Assembly (NCBI GenBank): GCA_905116865.2
Contig: CAJHNH020002661.1
Location: 1-64,000 of the forward strand
From: Candidula unifasciata
Lineage: Eukaryota; Mollusca; Gastropoda; Stylommatophora; Geomitridae
DNA: 64,000 nucleotides
Direction of reading: 5' to 3'
Positions 1 to 10,778 of this stretch are shown piece after piece. Numbering within the stretch: position 1 is the first letter of the stretch; every line of letters starts with the position of its first letter. The notes beneath the pieces were generated by a model that searched no databases, was not told the DNA's origin, and saw only the letters and a program-made list of their open reading frames with translations. The position numbers were made by a program, and so were the translations under genes.

Positions 1-626
1 ATCCCCAAAAATCTGTGGTCTCGTCGTGGGATTGTTTTGTACACTGTTCAATTTTTAAATTTGCTGGTGATCTTGGCCAGGAGTTGTTCAGTGTTTGTTT
101 TTTGTTAACACAGGTGTGACCATTCTGGGTCAGTTCTTAGATTATACTCCTAGGAGTGATTTGTAATCATTGTAGTGTTTTCTGGTGTCTAAGTACATTG
201 GGTTAGGTACAACCTTGGTTCGTGGTGATAATATAATCTATTGTTGATTATATTTACATTGTTGATGACAATATATTTTGTTGTGGACTGTTAGATTGAC
301 ATCATCCTTAAAATAACGGTGAATAGTAATATTGAACAGCTCGGTCAACCTCAGTTTATTCCATTTACACCATGACTGTTAGTTGTTTAGTTTTAAAGAG
401 TAAGTTTTACAGCCTCTCATCTGTTCAACCTTGATCAAATGGTTGTTCATATTGTACAGCATTGGACACATATAAAGTTGTGAGGGCGTCCGGCTAAACT
501 TAAGCAACTCCAGAGGAATATCAACTGTTGTCAAACGCTTTGGTCGTTCTAACCGACCAATAATCGGACCACTTACTTGACTGTTTGCCTTCCTTCATTA
601 TTGTAACCTTTGACCTGTGGTTCTAG
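1..626. other. No recognisable feature
   Basis: AT-rich sequence without a convincing reading frame, tRNA-like box pair or tandem structure. I see no match here to the repeat families that recur elsewhere in the window. Confidence 0.5.
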
Positions 627-680
<54 letters not shown>

Positions 681-691
681 CAGAGAGAGAC
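627..691. repeat. (GA)n microsatellite
   Basis: Nearly pure GA dinucleotide run with a few interruptions (AA, CA). The Arg-Glu open frame across it is a by-product of the repeat and not a gene. Confidence 0.95.
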
Positions 692-1385
692 ACGCTGAGC
701 ATCACGTGACATGGACTAAGCCCCATGTTCCAATGCCCTTGTTATTTCTGTATGAAAATGTAGTCAATACTGCAAACACATGGTCTAATCTTGTTTAGTT
801 TTGTCTTTGAATTACATTTTCTAATTTCGATTCTCGCACCCTATGAAATCAATTATTTCATTTTCATTTCTCCGTACCTTTATTGTTTGACTCATTTTTA
901 ATTCCTAGTACTGAAGTACGGAGCCGTCTGTTTGAATTTGAATGAAATTACTTTTGTGTAAATATAAATGTTTTTCCACCTAAGCTTTTCTGATTTATAA
1001 AGACAATTTACAAAATTTTTCTTCTTGCAGTTTTTAGCGTGTTGCTAAGGTCGTCATGTCTTGACCAGAGCCCTCTGTCTTGTGTACTACTGCTAATCGT
1101 TTCTGACACTGATTTTTTTTTTTTTTTTTCGAGCATTGATTCCAAACTGTAAAAATCTTTTCTATGTATTCTATACGTCGCCTCTACATCGTCACACCAT
1201 GGTCTCTATTTTCCTCTAATTTTGCTGTTCCAAAAGCATTCAAATATTTACAGAATGCATGCCAATTTCTCTCTTTCACAAAAACTACCCTAAAAATACC
1301 AGACTTTTAAAACTAATTATTAAAAAAAATGACTATCAAATGGGACCGGTCTAGGGGTGCTGGAAATGACTCGTCGAGGCGACTT
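692..1385. other. No recognisable feature
   Basis: AT-rich, with a poly-T run near 1111-1129. No coding or family match seen. Confidence 0.45.
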
Positions 1386-1491
1386 GAGCCTCTTCTTCTT
1401 CTTCTTTTTCTTCCTCTTCTTCTACTTTTTTCCTTCTTCTTCTTCTTCTTCTTCATCTTCTTTTTCTTCATCTTCTTCTTCTCATTTTTAA
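1386..1491. repeat. (CTT)n-rich pyrimidine tract
   Basis: Imperfect CTT/TTC triplet run on the plus strand, with interspersed TTTTC. The open frames on both strands here are low-complexity translations of it. Confidence 0.9.
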
Positions 1492-1863
1492 TAATTTTAA
1501 TATACTTCTGTCTTTTATCCCTAATGGAGCATAGGCCTTTAACCAACTCACGTAAAATCATCAGATTCTTTGCTTTTGCATGCAGATTATTCCATGCCTT
1601 CCTATCTTTTAGCTTTGCTCTCTAATTCCTGTCTCAAAAAATTCGTGTTTTTGAGCCTGCTTTTATTTTTATGGCAATGTAAACGTTTGGACTAGAGATA
1701 TCGCTGCTGGAGGATGAGGCACGGGTCGACTAACACCGCGGGGGGCACTGCTGTTAAGAAAACTCTTGACATGAAAGTTCACTAGGGGGGAGTTAGCAAG
1801 GAGACCGAATAGCTTTCTGTCGTGCCGTGATAACAGTGATGTTCTGAAGAGGACATGCTACAT
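1492..1863. other. No recognisable feature
   Basis: Unique-looking sequence between the pyrimidine tract and the GAT block. No gene or repeat family recognised. Confidence 0.4.
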
Positions 1864-2361
1864 GCTGATGATGATTTTAAATGGATGTTGATGATGAGAT
1901 GATGGGATGATGATTATGTGATGATGATGGGATGGTGATATGATGATGATGATGAGGTGATGATGATGAGGTGATGATGATGATGTGATGATGATGATGT
2001 GATGTGATGATGATGATGATATGATGATGATGTTGATGAGGATGAGATGATGGGATGATAATGGGATGATGATGATATGATGATGTGATGATGATGATAA
2101 TAATGATGATGATGGTGGTGTAATGATGAGGATGTGATGATGATGATGATGATGATAAAGATAATGAAGATGGTATGACGATGATGTAATCATGATGTGA
2201 TGATAGGATGAAGATGATGATGAGAATGTGATGCTGTGATGATAATGATGGTGATAGTAATGTGATGATGATGATATGTTGATGGTGCTGATGATGATAA
2301 TAATGATGATGTGATGAGGATGTGATGATGATGATGATGATAGAATAATGATGATAAGGAT
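1864..2361. repeat. GAT-rich imperfect triplet repeat
   Basis: About 0.5 kb of ATG/GAT triplets interrupted by GTG and AT dinucleotides, so the phase shifts repeatedly. The 171-codon minus-strand frame rich in Ser, His and Ile is a by-product. A shorter block of similar composition lies at 59461-59693. Confidence 0.93.
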
Positions 2362-2734
2362 CTTGTCATACACATGATTCCGTTACTCTTGTCGTCATTA
2401 CTAGGCGTTTATTCAATACTGTCTAGTTAGCCTTTTTTTTTTTTTTTCTTCTGTGGCTCTGTAAGACGACAGTTTGTTAGTAATATGTAATTGCTAATTA
2501 AACCTTTTTGACTAAAACCTAGTTTATGTCGCAACTGAAAAAGAATAGATTGTCATAACAAAAGAATAGGACCAAAGAAAAAGAGTGAAGTGTGAACTAA
2601 CGAGGAGGAACAAACTGACGTATTGTGAGACTTCTGCTACTGAAAGCGCTTACATTTCCACTGAGCTAGATTATTCACTGGTGTTCACTGGCTGTAAATT
2701 GAGGTAAAGCTCTAGTTGTTCACCACCTTCTGAA
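2362..2734. other. No recognisable feature
   Basis: No gene or repeat family recognised. Contains a poly-T run near 2432-2447. Confidence 0.4.
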
Positions 2735-2955
2735 ATTTAGTCTTGTTCCAGAACTCCCCCCCCCCCCCCTTCTCGTGCATATCCGTTTTTACAGATCTGT
2801 CTTTTTTGAATGCAGACTGTTAGCTCTTTGTCTGCAAGGCAGATGCACTCCGACTTAAAAGAAAAAGCCCATAACTAGTTGCCTTTTACGACATACTTGT
2901 TAGGTTTTCAGTATCCCTCGTCCCCACCCCAATGGGGCTCCAGAACCAACACGGG
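2735..2955 (-). mobile_element. SINE-like family F copy, minus strand
   Basis: The reverse complement aligns by eye with the copies at 3795-4045, 15590-15792 and 46841-47096. Shared blocks are the GCATGTCGTAAGAGTCGAC-type segment (here degenerate), GATGCACTCCGA, the GATCTGT-AAAACGGAT segment and GTTCTGGAAC near the 3' side. A 13-C run interrupts the GTTCCAGAACT block on the plus strand. No protein capacity. Family F is called SINE-like because the 46.8-kb copy has an A-rich tail and a TSD. I could not assign a tRNA head to it. Confidence 0.7.
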
Positions 2956-3225
2956 GAAGCTCGGTAATAAACACAATGAATTTTATAATAACTGACAGAT
3001 ATGCAGGCAGCACAAAAGTTTGTTTTATTGAAAACTTCTTTTTGCAAAAGACAAGTCACCTTCTGAATGTTTGGAATACTGGCTCTCGCGTGAGATATAG
3101 AGGTTCAAATTTTCGGTTGAGAAATAACATTTTTCTTTCTTCCTAGTAAAAAATTAAACACCCTTATCTACACAGTACGTGGCGCCAGGGCTAGTTACCT
3201 GCTTTTAATCAGCAGACTCGCGATC

Positions 3226-3310
3226 TCCCGAGCAACCGTAGCATAATGGCTAGGCGCTCATCTGAGTGCCCGAAGGTCGTGGGTTCACATCGGTATTGAG
3301 CCTGGCATTA
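3226..3310 (+). mobile_element. tRNA-like head of SINE-A
   Basis: Contains a plausible RNA polymerase III A box (TAGCATAATGGCTAGG) and a B-box-like GGGTTCACATC about 45 bases later. The CCGAAGGTCGTGGG block just before the B box recurs at 12.6 kb and 38.2 kb. Only the 5' head is present. It does not fold as an intact tRNA gene by eye, so a SINE remnant is preferred. Confidence 0.6.
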
Positions 3311-3479
3311 AACAAATTTGCATTGCTTCCAAAGTCGGGAATGATATGAATGACTTTGGAATAACAAAAACGTTAATCTTACGACGAATCTTTGGAATAA
3401 TCAAAGATGTAAACAGAGGGGAATGGAGAGAGAAACGCAAAAACGAAATTAATAATCTGTTGAAATTTCCATTGATCAT

Positions 3480-3765
3480 TGGCATTATGAGAGTTAATAG
3501 TGGGAAATGGCTGGGGAATATTTAAGAAAGAATGTCGGATATCAGAGAGGTAAAAACTGTATACACAAGGGGGATAAAGGGTCGTAGACCACGATGCAGA
3601 CCAAGAAGACGATAGAGAACATGTCCAGAGAGACCAGCAAATACTTGAACTAGAAAGAGAGGGCCAAACAGAGAGATGAGTAGAGGAGGGTGATATCTTC
3701 AGCAATGAACCTCAAGAGCTCGGAATGCTGAAGACGAAGAAGAAGAAGAAGTTATTTTTAGAAGA
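3480..3765 (+). pseudogene. Decayed 3' end of a non-LTR retrotransposon ORF
   Basis: The plus-strand translation contains GRRPRCRPRRR, the basic Gly-Arg-Arg-Pro-Arg-Gly-Arg-Pro signature common at the C-terminus of non-LTR reverse transcriptases, in frames broken by stops. It ends with CTGAAGACGAAGAAG followed by a (GAA)n tail, a typical short-repeat 3' terminus. Too decayed to assign a clade. Confidence 0.6.
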
Positions 3766-3794
3766 TATCAAATGAAATTTATTCCTCTGTGGGT

Positions 3795-4045
3795 TCGGAT
3801 GGGGGGGGGGGGGGGCACTGCGGGGAAAACAAGAATATACCTACTGCCTCCCCAACAAGCATGTCGTAGGAGTCGACTTACTGGAAAAGGAAAGGGGGGG
3901 GGGGGAGTTTCTTATAAGTCGAAGTACATCTTTTTTGAGAGGCGAGGAACAAAGAATCTGCACACAATTATGTCAGTTGTGTGAAACGTATGTGCACGCT
4001 ACACTCGGGTTTCGGGGGGGAAAAAAACCTAAAGTCCGGAAGTGG
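3795..4045 (+). mobile_element. SINE-like family F copy, plus strand
   Basis: Carries GGGGAAAACAAGAATA, CTGCCTCCCCAACAAGCATG and the TAGGAGTCGACT block, shared with the copies at 15.6 kb and 46.8 kb, then AAAGTCCGGAAGTGG near the 3' side. It is bounded by a 14-G run near 3800 and contains another G run near 3895. It forms an inverted pair with the copy at 2735-2955. Confidence 0.7.
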
Positions 4046-4597
4046 AAAAGCACCTAAAGCTGTTTTTTTTAATAACCGGTCACAGTTACGAAAAATTAAG
4101 ACAATTACTGAATTCTACAAACACTGAATATCTAAAACTACTGCCTTTGACAACGTGTTGTTTTCGAAAACTGAAACAAGTTGGCTACATTGAACAATAT
4201 ATGGTTTCAAAATATTAGCCAGGATTGTTGGACACAAATTCAGGTGTTAACTTTCTGGAAAAAAAAATAACTGAATGTAAAATGAATTTTTTTTAAGTTA
4301 AATCTAAAATTGTATTCTTCCTTTTTTCAGTGATTGGTAAAGATCAAAGGAATTAGTCGATTAGCAAAATCCTGAGCACCTATGGATTAGGAACAGTACT
4401 ATTTTTGCATCACAAATATGAACATTTCAGTCCAACAGACTGCTTTTGAGAAAATAAATTGCAAATGGCTTGATGAATTTCTAAACCGACTGTAGCATTA
4501 AATACCGGATGCACCGTTAACTTGTAAAAAGACCTTTACTTCCCTAATATAAACTCAAATACATAATTTCAGAGCTTTATCAAAAGTAACAGTAAAA
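4046..4597. other. No recognisable feature
   Basis: AT-rich. No supported frame, tRNA box or tandem repeat. Confidence 0.45.
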
Positions 4598-4848
4598 AAG
4601 TAAAGGACCCTTTTCCACGCCTTTAGGCGCATAAGGCATATAGGGCTAGAGCTGGATTGTATAGACCAATCGGCACATGATGGTAATGTGGTCAGCATCA
4701 AGCCGGTCGCCTTTATTTCCCGGGACTGCACCTGGTACCCACTCAAGGCTGGGTGGACCTTGGTGCCAAGGTCGTTTTTGACCGAACCCACCACCTTCCG
4801 ATCTGCGGCGAGCGTCCAGCTGCTCTGCCACGGCGACTCTGCTTCATC
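4598..4848 (-). mobile_element. SINE-A copy, near full length, minus strand
   Basis: On the minus strand the order is a tRNA-like head (GTGGCAGAGCAGCTGGACGC, then a B-box-like GGTGGGTTCGG), a body with CCTTGAGTGGGTACCAGGTG and GGCGACCGGC, TTGGTCTATACAATCCAGC, and the 3' end AAAAGGGTCCTTTACTTTT. At least eight other copies share parts of this order in the window. The open frames across it are not coding. Confidence 0.8.
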
Positions 4849-4904
4849 AAAAGCTTGTCATTGAAAACTGCATCTATTACATGTATTTACTACTATTGTG
4901 GTGT

Positions 4905-4975
4905 AGACAGGTAGGCCCTCAAGCCTGAGAATTTAAGGCCGCATAGCTGGTGTAGTCGCCATGGATTGTGCAGAT
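4905..4975 (-). mobile_element. SINE-D 3' fragment
   Basis: Reverse complement shows GCGGCCTTAAATTCTCAGGC preceded by an ACACCAGCTATG-type block, which matches the 3' side of the tRNA-headed SINE-D copies at 17.2, 33.3 and 43.4 kb (ACACTAGCTATGCGGCCCTA). Only the 3' part remains. Confidence 0.5.
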
Positions 4976-5111
4976 TAGGATTACCTGCTGAGGACTCAAA
5001 AGTTGGGGCCACCACGAGAGCTCATCGTTCTTATCAGTTCGACCATTAGATTATACGAATTTAGGTCGACCACTTTGCATTCACGCTTTCTTTAAGGAGC
5101 TATTTTACATT

Positions 5112-5300
5112 AGAGACCCATGTCGACCCAGACTTGAGTGGGCACCGGGTGCAGTCCCGGGAAGTAGAGGCGGCCGGCGTGATGCTGACCACATCACCCA
5201 TCTTGTGCCGATTGGTCTATAAAAATATAGATCTAGCCCTATATGCCCTATATGCCTAAAGGCATGGAAAAGGGTCCTTTACTTTTTACTTACTAACATT
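5112..5300 (+). mobile_element. SINE-A copy, 5' truncated, plus strand
   Basis: Starts in the body (GAGTGGGCACCGGGTGCAGT), runs through GGCGGCCGGCGTGATGCTGA and TGCCGATTGGTCTATAAA, and ends with AAAAGGGTCCTTTACTTTTT plus a TACT-like tail. It faces the minus-strand copy at 4598-4848, giving an inverted pair about 260 bases apart. Confidence 0.8.
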
Positions 5301-5352
5301 AGAGATACGCATACACACAGAAATAAAAGGAGATAGATAAAAAATAGACAAG

Positions 5353-5356
<4 letters not shown>

Positions 5357-5404
<48 letters not shown>
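5357..5404. repeat. (GA)n microsatellite
   Basis: Nearly pure GA run. Confidence 0.93.
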
Positions 5405-6034
5405 CCCTAAAGTATTATATAAGAGCAGAGTATTATCCATTAACTCAATCAGGCTGTTTAATTATCAGCCTGGGAAGTCCCTTTCAGCATAAATCACCTG
5501 AGCGGCCAGAAGGAAAGTTCGAAAAGCAAAGAAAAATAAATTAACGACAACGTTTGTGTAATGCACTGTAAGAATGTTTTTATATTTTTAAAAAAAATCT
5601 TTTTTTTTTTTCTTCTTTTTTATTTGTGTAGAAAAAAAGGAGAGTGAAAACGGATTTGGGTAGGAAGAAGGGGGGTGGGGGGGGGGGGGGGGGGGTGTAA
5701 ATTAAATTTTTTAGAAAACCGGGAATGGATGGCATTTCAGAGGTCTTATAAACTAAAGAAACCAGCTACATTAAATTCAACATCAACCTGGAAAACAAAA
5801 ATGTGACGTAATTTTTGATAATAAGGAAGAAGGAAAATGGCTTTGTGCAATTATACTTATTACTGGCTAATTGAAACTCACAAACAACTTGCTAACGGGT
5901 ATGATAATGCATACATGATGTGTCACGCCATAGGTATAGCTTGTAAGAAAGAGATGTGAGTTAACCATAAGAATATTTATCTTTGAAAATCCCCGATATC
6001 GCAGCCAAGCTGTTATGCACCACTTAACGATGAT
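5405..6034. other. No gene; long G tract
   Basis: No coding or repeat family recognised. Contains a run of about 25 nearly uninterrupted G near 5670-5695, one of about twenty long G or C homopolymers scattered through the window. Confidence 0.5.
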
Positions 6035-6330
6035 TGATGATGAGGAGTGTTATACTGCGCTCTGGTGAGGCATAGGACTCACAGCCCATGGCGATGGCGA
6101 GTGTGACTAGCAAGACCCGCCTGCTTTAAGAAAAGTCTTCCACAATTAGAGCATAGGATTTCAGGACCATCGTTGTCAACATTTGTGTTTAGTCTGTTTT
6201 TTCTCAGACACAGACCTCTCATCCTTTCTGCAACCCCCCCCCCCCTCCCTCTCCCCTTCATTCTCATTCCATTCCTGATGCTGCTCCATCCACACAACAC
6301 ATGAAAGTATGGACCCACAAAATACTACCA
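6035..6330 (-). pseudogene. Non-LTR retrotransposon 3' end with a zinc-finger-like motif
   Basis: The minus-strand frame ending at 6079 includes CSNCGRLFLKQAGLASHTRH, a C-x2-C-x12-H arrangement. Similar single fingers (CG-x-CKSKAGLxSH type) are known near the C-terminus or 3' end of some animal non-LTR retrotransposon ORFs. The flank at 6028-6047 carries GATGATTGATGATGAGGAG, which fits a short-repeat tail. The upstream part of the frame is low complexity. A host zinc-finger exon is possible but less likely given a single finger and no splice evidence. Confidence 0.5.
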
Positions 6331-6438
6331 ATCTGGCTAAAGTCGGGAATGCGTTTCCTCCCATTTATTTTTAACGTCTTAATTTTGCAATACTATCTTA
6401 TCCAAATGATTTACGGAGGTGAATCCTCAGGTTGATAA

Positions 6439-6522
6439 CCTAATCCTTACGGTGATAGGAAAGACACCATAAACATTCTTCCTAATCCTTACGGTGATAG
6501 GAAAGACACCATAAACATTATT
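6439..6522. repeat. 42-bp tandem duplication
   Basis: Two nearly identical units beginning CCTAATCCTTACGGTGATAG at 6439 and again at 6481. The high identity suggests a recent duplication. Confidence 0.93.
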
Positions 6523-7480
6523 ATAAAAAGTATCCAGTGTCTATGGTCGAGGCGTCAAGAAGTGCACGAACCATAAATATGTATCTAATCGACAACCTCA
6601 ATGGCCAGCGAATTAGTAGTAGACGTGGTTTTGTAATAAGTTTAGTAAGTGACTTTTTCTACTTTTTAGGGCATGTAGTCAACCAAACAGGATCTGTGAT
6701 GTGGACAACATCACACCGTTTTTTACTTCCTAGTACATTAAGGTGTACCAAACTTAGACTGGGTCTTCCTAGAAACCAATGTGAATTTTAAAAACAAAAT
6801 CTGAGATGTTTATTTTAAAAAAAAAATTTTAACGCTTCTGATATAAATACACTGGAAAGAATATAATGTGTAACGAAGTGTAACGGAGAAAGAAATTAAC
6901 TCACAAAGAAAATTATTCCAGGAACGTAAAACGGTTTGCTCACCTTTAGAGAATACCGTATGGTGCAATACTGTGCAAGGCATGCTCCTAAAGATGAGAG
7001 GGACATAGAGCTTGTGGTAAACTACTTGCAAAATAAAATAAAATAAAAAATAAAAAAAGAATCTCTGCATCAGTATCACGAGCCTATGGGTAAGACAGCT
7101 GGAAGAGCAAGCAAAATAATCGTGATATCTCTTTGGTACCTGAAACAGTGAAACGGGAAGTGAAGAAGAAGTCACAGTTAAAGTCTGTAGGATATACTTC
7201 TTGACCACGAATTATCCAATATGACTCGGTCTCTCTTCACAGAACTACCAGACCCATGCCGAGAGCCTCACATAAAGACCTCCGCAGCTCCAGTTACAAT
7301 CGCAGGTGATCTCCCTAAAGACTGTACTCGTTAATTGAGCGACGCGTCCACGAATCGAAGCCACGACTTTCAGAGCGGGAATGAGATAACCACTAACTTG
7401 CTACCGCAGCGATAGTACATATAACAAAAAATATCGCGATACCTGTTGCAAAGTCAACATTTCGTCTTGTCCCTGTCCGA
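6523..7480. other. No recognisable feature
   Basis: Short open frames exist (for example 6537-6791 plus and 6810-7208 minus), but their composition follows local AT bias and they lack any domain I recognise. Nothing else supported. Confidence 0.4.
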
Positions 7481-7488
7481 ACGCCCGA

Positions 7489-7660
7489 TAAAGTGCAGCA
7501 GGGGAAGATCGAGGACTGGCGTTATAAAACAAGTTGGCCCACCTTCTGAGATTGTCTAGGCAGTAATAGATCGAAACAGTCGACGAGTAATCTGATGTTT
7601 GGTTGACTCCTGTTGTGCAAGCTCCCCTGTGGAGTTCTTCTTATAGGAAACATGTAACAG
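7489..7660 (-). mobile_element. Retrotransposon 3' region, second copy of the 62.5-kb element
   Basis: Shares GGCCCACC-TCTGA-ATTGTCTAG, then GACTCCTG, then CTCCCCTGTGGAGTTCTTCTT with 62466-62640. At 62.5 kb the adjoining sequence encodes an RT C-terminal motif on the minus strand, so this is read as the non-coding 3' part of the same family. Divergence between the copies is high. Confidence 0.6.
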
Positions 7661-7904
7661 CTACATCAGCGAGGTATAAATAGAAGTACTATGCGGGTAA
7701 GGATGTAGCCCATGAAGTTGATCAATATAATAGAACTATAGATCAGAAGTTTAGGTAAGAATTAGGACACACTTTGTAAGTTTAACAACTGGACGGGTCG
7801 CAAGATGTTTAAGATAAGTATATCGTGTCAGCTGAAACCAACAACGCAGTGAGAGTCACTGCAAACCGAATGAATTAGTTGTGCTTTGTAACAGTAATCG
7901 GAAA

Positions 7905-8216
7905 AAGCACACATGCTAAGTGGTCTTGAGGCATGGCGTCCGCTTCCAGCGCTGAAGTTCCCGGCTTCAGGCCCCGGTGAAGACTGGCATTTTTTCACGT
8001 CGACTTCATGCAAGTTCCACTGATCTCTGGGTGGTAAGAATGAACGCCCGTGTGCATTGTTGCGCACTTAAAAAAATCCCTTGGCGGCGGTTGGAAATAG
8101 AAAAAAGTAGCCTAACGGTGCTGCCTGGGCAAAATTTAGAGTTTGAAATCTACCCAAAGTATTTCAGGTTCCTCGCCGATGCTATGGAATTCGTGCACTA
8201 TGCTGAGATTCTTTAG
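7905..8216 (+). mobile_element. SINE-C copy
   Basis: Aligns by eye with 42405-42640. Both share GGTCTTGAGGCATGGCGTCC (GGTCTCAAAGCATGGTGTCC in the other), CGCCCGTGTGCATTG, CCCTTGGCGGCGGTTGGAAA and AGTAGCCTAACGGTGCTG. The B-box region is degenerate here (GGCTTCAGGCCCCGG), while the 42.4-kb copy retains GGGTTCGATCCCCGG. Non-coding. Small open frames on both strands are incidental. Confidence 0.75.
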
Positions 8217-8379
8217 ACTCAGGCTTGAGTTAGAAGAAGAATCGAGCACTTATGGGTTACTTACTACCCTTTTAACAAGAGTTTGATTCGTTGTGTAAAC
8301 CAAACCAAAACTACTGTAACGCAGTCAGCAAACGGATTTCATTACTTTTTTGTTTCTCTGCTGTTTCCTCAGCGGTGAC

Positions 8380-8570
8380 ACTTAAAAGGGCGGTTGGTTA
8401 TTTGTGGTTTACAGCCAGGATGAGGTGTCTGCGCCTTTCAGCAAAACGCATCCGATTTCAGCAAATCCTCGTTTTTCAAGGGTTAGTGAGTCTATCCTCC
8501 CTCTTTCTTCAAATGGGCACCTAGAACTCACCCGTGGAGCGGGGAGAGGAAAAGGGGGGGGGGGGAGTGG
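8380..8570 (+). mobile_element. Family G repeat copy (degenerate)
   Basis: Weak but ordered similarity to 31225-31320 and 31437-31620: TGTGGTTTACAGCCAG, CGCCTTTCAGCAAAACGCAT, TTTCAGCAAATCC, and a CAAATGGGCACCTAGAACTC block followed by a G run. No protein-coding capacity. Mechanism unknown. Confidence 0.4.
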
Positions 8571-8599
8571 ATTCAATGCAGTAAACGTCATTATTACAC

Positions 8600-9635
8600 G
8601 AGTCACATACCCAAGAAAATAAAGACAACAGGAGCCTACCACCAACAACTTGAGATATCATCTAAATCGGTACTCTTTCTATGCGTGTTGAATACATTAT
8701 TAACAATTTGTCACTTGCCTGTTTGCACTTTCGACATTAGACCTGGCAGAAAGAATTCCATTAATTTTGCTGCCGCCGCTTTGGTTTTTGGTCCGCTGTG
8801 GTTTTTGGTCGGGATAATGCTGTCGCTAACGACTGGCGGCTACAGATGCAAATTTGACGACGAAATAACATATTAATGCCTGTAGTGCCTTTTTTGAAAG
8901 TCGTGCCAAACTTCAGAAATCCTAACTCAGCAGCCGCTAAGGGTGAATTGTTGAAATTTTGCAAATAACCTGTTAATAATTATGTCATTGTAAAAAAAAA
9001 AAAGTATAACATAAACGTTATTTGTGGCATGCAGTAAAAAGAAGAAGAAGAAGTAAAAAGAAACACACACACCCACACCCACACATACCACCCAGCCACC
9101 AATTCAAAGTATATTTACAGTGAAAGTGATGCGAACTTCGCAAAACACCTAACCGTACATGTTTTAGAGTTAATCTGTGCAACAAACTAACGGCACTTTT
9201 TATGAATAGTGCAGTGGATTACTGTGTATTCTATATTTATTGGTACACATATTATTAGTCCGAAAAAGACCACACAACTTTGTCGCTTTAGGAAAAGAGC
9301 AGCCCTAGTGCAATTGTAAATCATAAAATCTTACGGAAATTGGAGATCTAAGACCATACAAATTCACGTTTTCCAGATATTTGTTAAAGTTTGAGGACAC
9401 GACTTTCGAAACTGACGGCTAAAGGGAAATTTAAAAAAAAAGCCTCGATGTTTTTTGTGTGTCTCTAGAATGATGAAAGTTATCTGCAGTGCACTCCTGC
9501 TATCTTTGAGAGTAGTACATTGTAATGTCCTAATCTCTTGCACGGTGCAACTCTCTTGCCCTTTCAAAGAGCCACAAGAACATGTGTGTGTTTTTTTTCT
9601 TCTCCAAAAAGCGAGCGTATATATTTAGTCCTGGT
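8600..9635. other. No recognisable gene
   Basis: Contains a short AC-rich stretch near 9064-9088 and a GAA run near 9041-9054. No supported coding region or known family. Confidence 0.4.
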
Positions 9636-9647
9636 ATATCGAACATT

Positions 9648-9886
9648 AGTCGGCTCTGTGGCTAAGTCGATGCGAACGCTTCGCTTCGTAACGCCAGGAT
9701 GCTGGGTTCGATCCCAGCTGCGGGCAATGCGCTTTGCGTTGGTTTTGATAGTGGTATCAAGAAAGCCGACCGTCCAGGAGCAATGGCAAACTACTGGACG
9801 TAAATTTGCCTAGTAAAACCACACAACAGCCAGGGGATGTTGGGGTTGGTTCTGCAACGTCCTGTATAGGATACGCAACTAACCTG
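9648..9886 (+). mobile_element. SINE-B copy with perfect 12-bp TSD
   Basis: tRNA-like head with an A-box-like TGTGGCTAAGTCGATG and a B box GGGTTCGATCCC about 45 bases downstream, then a body ending GGATACGCAACTAACCTG. The direct repeat ATATCGAACATT lies at 9636-9647 and 9887-9898, exactly flanking the element. Further copies lie at 14129, 14584, 32426, 36543, 57000 and 61765, all on the minus strand. Being non-autonomous, it presumably used a LINE partner. Confidence 0.9.
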
Positions 9887-9898
9887 ATATCGAACATT

Positions 9899-10409
9899 GT
9901 ATTTCACTGATCTGACAGTCACAGAGGCATGGTAAATGTAGATACATTTGAAGTAATTAAATTGGATACATATGGCTGGAGCGTTGTTTCTGATAGATGC
10001 AAGGATGCAGCTGCTATATGACTAGGTTAAAACTATAGACGGGCCAACGTGACATTTTTAGGGACCAGCACTTGTCCACGCACGACCGACTGAGGAGCAC
10101 TGCTATAGACAGTCATGTGCAGTACCTAAAGATACATTCATTCCGTCCACAGTCGCCTTTATCAGATATAGCCCGGTCTCTATCCGTAGACCGGCTAGTC
10201 ACCTGCTGACTCGAACTCTGTAGCTTTCACAATAATCTCCAATGAGCTTCGTAATACTGTTTAAAGGTTACAGTTAAAAGGTTAAAGTTGAGAGGATCGA
10301 CAACACTAGTTTTTATTCCATATAACTCGAACAGGGAGACAAGCTCATGTTTGACACCGATTCATGACTCTGTGCAGCCTTCATTATATTGGCTTAACTT
10401 CACCGTTAC

Positions 10410-10414
<5 letters not shown>
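9899..10414. other. No recognisable feature
   Basis: No gene or family recognised. Confidence 0.4.

Positions 10415-10483
<69 letters not shown>
10415..10483. repeat. (TA)n microsatellite
   Basis: About 34 uninterrupted TA units, self-complementary and able to extrude as a cruciform. The Tyr-Ile open frame across it is not a gene. Confidence 0.97.
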
Positions 10484-10486
<3 letters not shown>

Positions 10487-10557
10487 TTTATACTCTACCA
10501 GCCATAAGGTATGAAGTTATTGTCTTCAGTTTTAAACTGTAGTAAACTATTTCAACT

Positions 10558-10778
10558 GCGTACGTCCTTTTTAGGACGTAATTTTTTGTTTTTTGAAGCC
10601 CCACTCTGGCTTTTGCCAGGGGCCGCAATATAGGCAGGTCATAAATATGGCCAATTGCCTGAACGCGGTTTCTGAGACCTCTCTATGGTGATCCTCACCC
10701 ACATGGTGGCACTTTGTGTCATCGGGTGTTTGTCGCTTATGTGATGTTCTGGTGGGGTAGAAATTCATTCATTCATTC
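10558..10778 (+). mobile_element. Family E retroposon with perfect 13-bp TSD
   Basis: AACTATTTCAACT is present at 10545-10557 and at 10779-10791, exactly flanking a 221-bp insert. The insert opens with a hairpin (TACGTCC and GGACGTA around a short T-rich loop), contains GAAGCCCCACTCTGGC, CGGTTTCTGAGACCTCTC, GGTGATCCTCA and GGTGGCACTTTGTGTC, and ends in an (ATTC)n tail. Other copies lie at 30945, 32943, 59890 (plus) and 58275 (minus). No clear tRNA boxes. Confidence 0.85.

Noticed and set aside
1858..2373. 171-codon Ser/His/Ile frame
   Set aside because: Translation of an imperfect GAT repeat.
6079..6318. Host C2H2 zinc-finger exon
   Set aside because: A single finger with a LINE-type short-repeat tail nearby. 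No splice signals or further fingers.
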